Notes under the pieces: model-generated
Databases searched by the model: none
What the model was told of the DNA's origin: nothing
What the model saw: only the letters and a program-made list of their open reading frames with translations
Part shown: piece by piece, positions 56,945-64,000 of the stretch
Position numbering within the stretch: position 1 is the first letter of the stretch
Layout of the letters: each line of letters begins with the position of its first letter
Assembly: GCA_022559845.1 (NCBI GenBank)
Contig: CM040120.1
Location: forward strand, 165,522,334 to 165,586,333
DNA: 64,000 nucleotides
DNA from: Amorphophallus konjac
Lineage: Eukaryota > Streptophyta > Magnoliopsida > Alismatales > Araceae
Direction: 5' to 3'
Position numbers and translations under genes: made by a program

Positions 56945-57890
56945 CAGGGCTTACCTTAGATGAGATCAGAACCAAGGAAGAAGCTTTGAAACGTAAGGAA
57001 AGGGGGCCGTGAGTTGCCACCGACTGGATCTCGCGATCGGATCTGGGAGGTTTAGGTTTTTCAAGAAGTGGTTTTTAGGGTTGAAGGAGATGGTGGCAGG
57101 TTTTAGAAGGGGGCTGGAGATGTTTTAGAGGCAAGAGAGGGGCGATTTTAGGCTGAAGACCCCTTTGCGAGCCGGTCCGGACGTGACGAATCCGTTGAAC
57201 CAGAATGGGTCGACCCGCTAGGTCGACCCCTATTACTCCGAGCCCCAGCCAGAACCGGGTGACGCAAGGGTCGACCCTTGGGGTCAACCCTTCCCTTGTA
57301 CTTCTTCAAAAATAGATTTAAGTGCAAAAGAAGTCCAAGGAAAGCTAGGCTCTAATCCCCAATGATAAATTCATGTTAGAATCAAGGGAAATTGAATGTT
57401 TTATGGTTGAAATCAATTGGGGAAAACACTTCAAAGAAATTTAAGATCACATTAGACGTTTATTGTCCAACTCTCCAGATTTTAGATTTTGAATGATTTT
57501 GCTCCTTGGTTGGCATTTTAATTGTATTCAAGGTAACATAGGCCATAGAAAAGGTAATGAAAGTGTGTGTACATTATAAATAGAAGGAATGCAATTCACA
57601 CCCATGATAATTGTTCACACAAACTGATTTTATAATTTTCAAGCAATATGATGCATATGCATGATGAAGGACACTCACTAATGCAACTCAATAATGCAAG
57701 TGCGTGCACGACACAATGATACTTGGTACGATGGCGGAGTATGGTCTCACGCATAATGAATGTTTCCATATGGACTTAATCTACCTTTCTGCAATTCACC
57801 ATTTTATATACCAAGACATCTTATGAACACTTATGCACAAAATGCAAGTAAATGACTTATGCACACAATGTAGTTATATGATGCAAATTA
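56945..57890 (-). other. spacer between element D pol and accessory ORF
   Basis: No supported ORF. It holds two GGGTCGACCC pairs near 57210 and 57270. The part near the accessory ORF (56945-57110) could carry a promoter or splice acceptor for it, but none is evident. Confidence 0.4.
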
Positions 57891-59705
57891 TCATGATTCA
57901 GACTCCTCTATCCTACAAACCCCTAGTTCTCTCCTAAATGATGCGAACTTGTCTTCACTTAGAGGTTTGGTAAAGATGTCGACAATTTGTCGGTTTGTTT
58001 CAATGAAGCTAATTTCTACATCACCCTTACTCACATGATCCCTAATGAAATGATGTCTAATTTCAATATGCTTCGTGCGAGAGTGATGAATAGGATTTTT
58101 TGACAGATTTATGGCCGAGATGTTATCACACAAGACTGAGGTGTTCTTAAAAGAGATGCCATAGTCAATCATTTGTTGTTGGATCCAAAGCACCTGGGCA
58201 ACACAGCTACCTACAACCACACACTCGGCTTCGGTGGTTGATAATGCCACTGAATTTTGTTTCTTGGAGGCCCATGAAACCACGCATCCCCCAAGAAATT
58301 AGCAATACCCGCTGGTGCTTTTCCGGTCCACTTTACAACCCACATAATCGGCGTCAGAATAAGCAATTAATTCAAAGCTCGAATTACGCGAAAACCATAA
58401 GCCCAAGCTAACTGAACCAGCAATATATCTAAAAATCCATTTTATGGTCGACATGTGTGATTCTCTTGGATTGGACTGAAATCTCGCACATAAACACACA
58501 ACAAATTGAATGTCAAGCCGGCTAGCAGGTAAATATAACAATGATCCTATCATGCTTCTGAAAAGTTTTTGGTCCACGGGTTTACCTTTTTCATCTTGAT
58601 CAAGTTTGATTGAGGTTGACATGGGTGTGGGTTGAGGTTTCACCTTGCTGAAATTGTACTTTGTGAGCAACTCTCGAGCATACTTCCTTTGGCATATGAA
58701 AATGCCATCTACCATTTGTTTGACCTACAAGCCCAAGAAGAAGGTCAATTCTCCCATCATACTCATCTCAAACTCACCTTGCATAAGTTTGGCAAAATTC
58801 TCACTCAAGGTGTAATCAGTAGAACCAAATTTAATGTCATCGACATATACTTGAACAATTAGAACTTTCTTACCATTTACTTTGGTAAACAAGGTTTGAT
58901 CAATGTTACCACGTTTGAACCAATTTTTGACAAGGAAAGAACTCAGCCTCTCGTACCAGGCGCGGGGAGCTTGTTTCAACCCATAAAGTGCCTTTTCCAA
59001 TTTGTAAACATAATTTGGATATGCGTGATCTTCAAATCCTGGAGGCTGCTCCACATACACGTCCTCCTGTATGAAACCATTCAAAAGTGAACTTTTCACA
59101 TCCATTTGAAAGAGTTTGATATCATAGTGGCACGCAAATGCTAAAAGAATTCTTACGGCCTCAAGTCTTGCCACTGGGGCAAATGACTCATCAAAGTCAA
59201 TTCCTATTTCTTGGCTATAGCTTTTGGCTACTAGCCTGGCCTTATTCCTAATTACCACTCCTTGATCATTTAACTTGTTTCGAAAAATCCATTTAGTTCT
59301 GATCATGGAGTGGTTTTTAGGACATGGCACAAGGAACCACACTTTGTTCCTTTGGAACTGGTGTAGTTCATCCTGCATAGCTAAAATCCAGGGATTGTCC
59401 TTTAAGGCTTCATCAATATAGTGTGGTTCAAATTGAGAGAACAATGCAAGATAATCCAAATTGTCAACTTCCCTAGATGAAGATCGAGTTTTCACTTTAT
59501 CTTCTACATTACCAATCACATTCTCGGGAGGATGGCTTTTATGGAAAGTCCATTGCCGAAGAAGCTGATGTCCTTGTTGATTTTCATCATCCTTACTTTC
59601 TGATCCTTCTCCTTGAGTTGCTTGATCTTGTGCTGCCTTTGGTGCGATCTCTTCACCGGTTTCTTCTTCTTCATCTTGCAAATTTGAATTTTTGTTAGCA
59701 CTCAT
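57891..59705 (-). pseudogene. element D copia reverse transcriptase and RNase H, broken
   Basis: Reading from 59705: an acidic linker, then the RT N-terminal block (NPWILAMQDELHQFQRN, TKWIFRNKL, DESFAPVARLEAVRILLAFA, QMDVKSSLLNGFI, YGLKQAPRAWYERL), catalytic YVDD (VYVDDIKFGS), then QKLFRSMIGSLLYL, YSDADYVGCKVDRKSTSG and RNase H (ALSTTEAECVV, DNISAINLSKN, HIEIRHHFI, DIFTKPL). Stops at 58722-58724 (Q to TAG after FFLGL) and at about 58296-58298 (Q to TAA after STSGYC) divide three frames that are otherwise collinear. Not functional. Confidence 0.9.
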
Positions 59706-59756
59706 GCTTCATGATTCATCTATAATGACATGTGGGCTCTCCTCTACTACAAGAGT

Positions 59757-60242
59757 TCACAGGTTATAAGCCCGATAAGCTCTAGAGGTAAGAGAGTACC
59801 CAAGAAAAATTCCACGATCACTTTTTGCATCGAATTTGCCTAAATCAGATTTTCCATTATTAAGAATATAGCAAATTGATCCAAATGGTTTCAAATGAGA
59901 GATGTTGGGCTTCTTAACTTTGAAGAGTTCATATGGTGTTTTTCTTAAGATAGGTCTTACCATGGCTCGATTTATAATGTAACATGTCGTGCTCACGGCT
60001 TCTGCCCAAAAATATCTTGGTAAGTTGTTCTCGCTTAGCATCATCCGAGCCATCTCAATGAGTGTTCTATTCTTTCTCTCTACAATGCCATTTTGTTTTG
60101 GAGTTCTTGGTGCTGAAAATTTATGCGAGTACCCGTGCTTCCTGCAAAATTCATCAAAGTCAGTGTTCTCGAACTCCTTTCCATGATCACTTTGAATACC
60201 CATTTTACACATATTAGTATGATACTTTATCATAACAAGCAT
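59757..60242 (-). pseudogene. element D integrase, C-terminal part
   Basis: 161 codons from SDHGKEFEN (second catalytic Asp) through the APRTPKQNGIVERKNRTL block with the catalytic Glu, FWAEAVSTTCYIINR and FGSICYILN, to FLGYSLTSRAYR. The zinc finger and first catalytic Asp are missing because the element breaks off near 60210-60242. A stop separates it from the RT frame at 59757. Confidence 0.88.
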
Positions 60243-60249
60243 GCTTTGA

Positions 60250-60540
60250 ATGATTTAAGTGGGATAAACATACTCACAGTTGTGCTTCTAATATTCTAAA
60301 CATCACAGATGTGCTTCTAGTAGTCTAAACATGCTCACAGATGTGCTTCTATAGTTTAAAAGGGCTAAATACACTTGCGGTCATGTTCAGGTTACAATAT
60401 GAAAAGAATAGGTCTATTCCTCTAGGCCACACATGCATAGAAACTGACTTATATCTGAAAGTACAAAAATTTTAGGTACATGAAACTTTTACAGTGGGTT
60501 ACTAACTTAGTCTTCTGCCATTTTCTAATTTTTCAGATTT
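60250..60540. repeat. short tandem repeat and unique spacer right of element D
   Basis: Three diverged units of about 35-40 bp with cacagatgtgcttctag and tctaaacatgctc (60275-60355), then unique sequence. No ORF. This is the sequence joined to the broken end of element D. Confidence 0.6.
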
Positions 60541-60599
60541 TTACGAATTAATATGCCCCCTCAAAATTCTCCTTTTCTCAGTTTCTGGAAATTGGGTCT

Positions 60600-61880
60600 G
60601 TGCAGCATGTGCACTGACCCCACTAGAACATGCACAGACCTTACTGGAACATGCACAGACCCTGCTTGTGGCCAGGGCCAGACATGCACTGACCTCACTG
60701 GAACATGCACCGACCTCACTGGAATATGCACAGACCTCACTTATGATTTGAACTAAACCTGCACCGACTTCACTAGAACATGCACAGACCTCACTGAAAC
60801 ATTCACAGACCTCACTTATAATTTGAACTAAACCTGCACCGACCTCACTAGAACATGCACAGGCCTCACTTATGATTTGAACTAAACTTGCGCCGACCTC
60901 ACTAGAACATGCACAGACCTCACTGAAACATGTACAGACCTCACTTATGATTTGAACTAAACCTGCACCGACCTCACTAGAACATGCACAGACCTCACTG
61001 AAACATGCACAAACCTTACTATAAAACATGCACAGACCTTACAAAACATGCACAGACCTTACCATTACTAGAACATGCACAGACCTTACTATAAAACATG
61101 CACAGACTTTATAAACATGCACAGACCTTACCATTACTAGAACATGCACAGACCTTACTATAAAACATGCACAGACTTTACAAAACATGCACAGACCTTA
61201 AAATTACTAGAACATGCACAGACTTTGCTATAAAACATACACAGACTTTACAAACATGCACAGACCTTACCATTACTAGAACATGCACAGACCTTACTAT
61301 AAAACATGCACATACCTTACAAAACATGTACAGACCTTACAAAACATGCACAGACCTTACCATTACTAGAACATGCATAGACCTTACTATAAAACTTGAA
61401 CAGACTTTACAAACATGCACAGACCTTACCATTACTAGAACATGCACAGACCTTACTATAAAACATGCACAGACCTTACTATAAAACATGCACAGACCTT
61501 ACAAAACATGCACAGACCTTACCATTACTAGAACATGCATAGACTTTGCTATAAAACATGCACAGACTTTACAAACACGCACAGACCTCACATATGTTTT
61601 GAACTAAACATGTACCGACATTACTTAAAACATGCACCGCCCTTACTTAGGATTTGAACTAAACATGCACCGACCTTACTTAGGATTTGAACTAAACATG
61701 CACCGACCTTGCTTAGGATTTGAACTAAACATGCACCGACCTTACTTAGGATTTTAGGTACTATGCACAGGCCTTGCCATGAACCATATGAAATTTTCAC
61801 GGACCTTGCTACGGTCATCATGAAGTATGCACAAACCCTGCTATGACCCACATGAAATATGTACAGACCTTGCCCCAAAG
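60600..61880. repeat. satellite-like array with a catgcacagacct core
   Basis: Some 70 copies or near-copies of a 16-20 bp core acatgcacagacctta arranged in three zones. At 60600-61020, higher-order units contain ttatgatttgaactaaacctgcaccgac. At 61020-61580, units alternate ttactataaaacatgcacagac and cattactagaacatgcacagac. At 61620-61760, 33-bp units carry cttaggatttgaactaaacatgcaccgac. The long frames on both strands here are repeat translations, not genes. Confidence 0.9.
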
Positions 61881-62450
61881 GCTGACCTTCCTAGGTAGGG
61901 ACTGTACAAATCCTTAGAGACTCAGAGGTAACTTTTGGAGGCCCGAAAGTTGATGAAACCAAAAACCAAAAATGAACATGGTGGTGGTCCCCACATGCCC
62001 TTAATCCCTCTTTAAAGTGTATAAAATATATTTGAAATCATTTAATGCTTCATTGACTCCTAAAGTTTGAGGTTAGGTGCCTACCTTTTTAACCGACGAT
62101 CCAGGGATAATATCCACACCCCAGATCCTCCTCAGCTTTACCCTTCGATCCGGAGATGAGATCCACACCCCAGATCCATTCCAAGACTTTTGCTCCTGTC
62201 TAGGATTTGCCAGTTGCCCCCCCCCCCTTTCGCAGGGCCAAGGTCCCTCACTTCTTCTTTTCTCTCAAGAGGAACCGTGGATGGTGAAAAATTGGGAATG
62301 GTGTTGCCAAAGACTGACCACCCTTGGAATCTACTTCCTTATATAGGTTCAAATCTCCCACAGCCTTTCCTACTTTTAGCAAGGCTCAGTCCAGCCCCCA
62401 AGGTCGCTGGTTAAAGAAGGGGTTAATGCTAAGCACCCCTTGGGTTCGAA
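61881..62450. other. spacer with a short duplication
   Basis: No supported ORF. ccacaccccagatcc occurs twice (62111 and 62165) in a ~55-bp duplicated context (gatccagggataatatccac / gatccggagatgagatccac). A C-run lies at about 62218-62228. Confidence 0.45.
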
Positions 62451-63190
62451 TAGAGGTGACCCTTCGTCTACCCGGTCATAGATGCGAGTGGTCGCACTTG
62501 TCCGTTGGGAATTAGGTTAGGATGTCTTCATATGAAATGAAGAGGACTTCAAGATCTAAATTTTGGTGGTGGCTTCATCGAATTTTGTTAATCCTAGCAA
62601 GAGTTATGGTTTTCATAATATTAACATTCATTTCCCGTGTTCCAGTCGCTACCCTTCGTCTACCTGATCATAAATGCGAGTGAGCGCATTTTTCTGTTGG
62701 GATTTGTGTTGGAGTGTCTTCAGATGAAATCAAGAGGACATTCCTATCTAACTTTTGGTCATACATTAATTGAATTTCAGTATCCCTAGCTTGTGTTATG
62801 ATTTTTGCAATATTAACCTTTATTTTCCCGCATTCCAGTCGTGACCTTTCGGTAGCCCGAGAAAATCCAAGTATAACTCTAGCATCCAGACTGTATTCGG
62901 CCTTGACCTCAACATAGAAGTTGTATCCGTCATCCTACTCAAAATTTTGGCTTTAGTTTCAGGTCATTTCAGTGATTAAGACGAAGTTATGATTTTTCCA
63001 TTAATTACGTGTGAATTCACCCAACAGTCACACCTCTTCATGACAGCTGGTAGAAAAGGGCTCCGAACCATAGGTTCTGGTGCAAATTGAGTTTCCACCT
63101 CAACATAAGAGTTTGGGCTAAGGGCCCAAGCTTTCTAATGAGCCTAGTTTCATCCCATTCTGATCTTCCTACGTTAAGTTATCAATTTTA
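62450..63190. repeat. diverged ~190-bp repeat, about four units
   Basis: The first two units (from about 62457 and 62648) align clearly: acccttcgtctacc, atgcgagt, gatgtcttca/gtgtcttcag, gaaat.aagaggac, gttatg.tttt.cataatattaac, ttccagtcg. Two further units (from about 62840 and 63025) keep only the order of landmarks (cctcaacata, gttatgattttt, cagtcacacc). Units probably belong to the 3' non-coding region of the right-edge element. Confidence 0.6.
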
Positions 63191-63255
63191 TAATGGTTCT
63201 TAGATAATATGTCCATATTTTCTAGTTCGTTGAGCGTATGGGTCTGATTTATTCT

Positions 63256-63277
63256 CAATTGGGCAAGTGCCCAATTG
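63256..63277. other. perfect inverted repeat
   Basis: Arms CAATTGGGCA and TGCCCAATTG are separated by two bases (ag), 22 bp in all. The surroundings have no similar arms. It could form a short hairpin; no function assigned. Confidence 0.8.
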
Positions 63278-63630
63278 GCGGTCATAACACCCTCTTTCCA
63301 CTGTCGTTCCCGTTGCCTAGGGGGGAGCTCTCTCAAGCTTCCTCTCCATTTTGCTCGGGTCGACTTCTCTCTTTTTGTTTTTGTTGTTTCCCCTCTTTTC
63401 CTCTTTCCTCCGAGCTCCTCTAGCCAATGGGGCTGGCTATCCCTTATCCGAGCCAGTTTCTGAACTAGGCAGAGTCAGTGGCTGGACGTAGGAGTGCTTA
63501 CCGAGTCAGCCGAGCGATCTACTCACGTCATAGTACTCGTGGATGTAATTTGTTTGTTGTACAGGCATATTGTATTGGCTACAGCCTACTTGATGTACAT
63601 CAGAGTTTAATGAAAAGAGAAGAATGTTGT

Positions 63631-64000
63631 TTATTCTACTTTGCTTACATGTGTGTGCTTGCCAGATGATCTAAAGTAGAACTTGAGAAGATTTGTCACA
63701 TTCCATGTCCAAGGGATGAGTGTTCCTTCCATGGTGGACAGTCGGTATGCTCCTTTCCCGAGCGTCTTGACCACTCGGTAGGGGCATTCCAAGGTAGGGG
63801 CTAGCTTCCCCGTCGCCTCTAGTGGTCGAGAGGCTTCGGCCTTTCTTAGGACAAAATCCCTTGGCTAGAAGTGTCTGTCTCAGACTCTAGAGTTGTAGTA
63901 TCGAGTGATGCACCGTTGGTATTCTATTGCTCGGATCTTTGCAATCTCTCGGATCTCATCCGCTAAGTTGAGATTTTCTCTCAGTTTCTGCTCGTTTACC
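63631..64000 (-). pseudogene. Tat-type integrase C-terminus of a right-edge element, two stops, partial
   Basis: The minus strand from the right edge encodes NEQKLRENLNLADEIREIA, YQRCITRYYNSRV, FVLRKAEASRPLEATGKLAPTLECPYRVVKTLGKGAYRL and WTWNVTNLLKFYF, the characteristic C-terminal segment of Tat/Athila-group integrases. TGA after NSRV and TAG after RHF interrupt it; both sit where Arg (CGA) and Gln (CAG) codons are expected. The frame ends at TAA 63631. The rest of the element lies beyond 64000. It is not the same copy or subfamily as element F, whose integrase ends LQPNWEGPFVI. Confidence 0.85.

Larger units (their letters stand above)
53378..60242 (-). mobile_element. element D: SIRE/Maximus-type Ty1-copia retrotransposon, 5' truncated
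   Basis: Minus-strand order: partial integrase, RT and RNase H in copia order, then a long 3' region with an accessory ORF, a purine tract and the 3' LTR. The 3' region with an extra ORF and the AAAAAGGGGGAGA purine tract after a TGATGATG-rich segment are characteristic of SIRE/Maximus. The 5' LTR, gag, protease and the integrase N-terminus are absent. The right break is at about 60205-60250. Confidence 0.88.

Noticed and set aside
60541..61484. Long cysteine- and threonine-rich open frames in the satellite region (60541-61029 minus, 61167-61484 plus)
   Set aside because: They are translations of the tandem repeat; several frames are open at once and no start or codon bias supports coding.

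Overview
This window looks like heterochromatic nuclear DNA of a flowering plant. It is a stack of LTR retrotransposons nested in one another, interrupted by non-coding remnants and a satellite-like tract. I see no host gene, tRNA, rRNA or bacterial signature. The plant origin rests on the element lineages (Tekay/Del chromovirus, Tat/Ogre-type Ty3-gypsy, SIRE/Maximus-type Ty1-copia), the initiator-tRNA-Met primer sites, and plant mobile domain (PMD) genes with GT-AG introns. I cannot name the species.

Nesting, outermost first. Element C (48829-53377, minus, gag-only chromovirus relative) appears interrupted on its left by element E and on its right by copia element D. Element E (minus, largely non-coding, Tekay-like 3' end) has one full LTR at 1151-4466 and a truncated one at 48205-48828. 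Its body at 4467-5552, 40287-40609 and 48013-48204 was split by A and B. Element A (5553-40286, minus, Tekay chromovirus, TSD ttata) was split inside its RNase H region by element F (8933-34328, plus, TSD atgca). Element B (40610-48012, plus, gag-only, TSD tcctt) sits to the right of A.

Element F is the centre of interest. It is a 25.4 kb Tat-lineage element with about 2.03 kb LTRs, gag, a protease with a G-patch, RT, RNase H, a second archaeal-type RNase H and a complete integrase on the plus strand. Between pol and the 3' LTR lie about 12.6 kb holding an antisense array: three reconstructable multi-exon genes (P1 21464-23936, P2 26351-29188, P3 29698-31110) and one degenerate copy (P1b 24772-25809). 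P1 and P2 encode a plant mobile domain followed by a coiled coil. P3 encodes a divergent PMD/DUF7745-like protein and is intact. P1, P2 and P3 each have a TATA-like box about 80-100 bp upstream of the ATG, and every inferred intron is phase 0. A 28-bp palindrome family is clustered just upstream of the LTR TATA box, just upstream of the P2 TATA box, and inside P2 intron 1.

Right of D (53378 to about 60242: LTR, accessory ORF, pol broken by nonsense codons) come short tandem repeats (60250-60400), a satellite-like array with a GCACAGACC core (60600-61880), diverged repeats of roughly 190 bp (62450-63190), and the C-terminal end of a second Tat-type integrase on the minus strand running off the right edge (63631-64000).

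How the parts relate: F has the fullest coding set, but single-base frame breaks suggest it is recently inactivated or uses frameshifts. A, B, C, D and the right-edge element are dead copies with in-frame stops, several consistent with C-to-T change at methylated sites.
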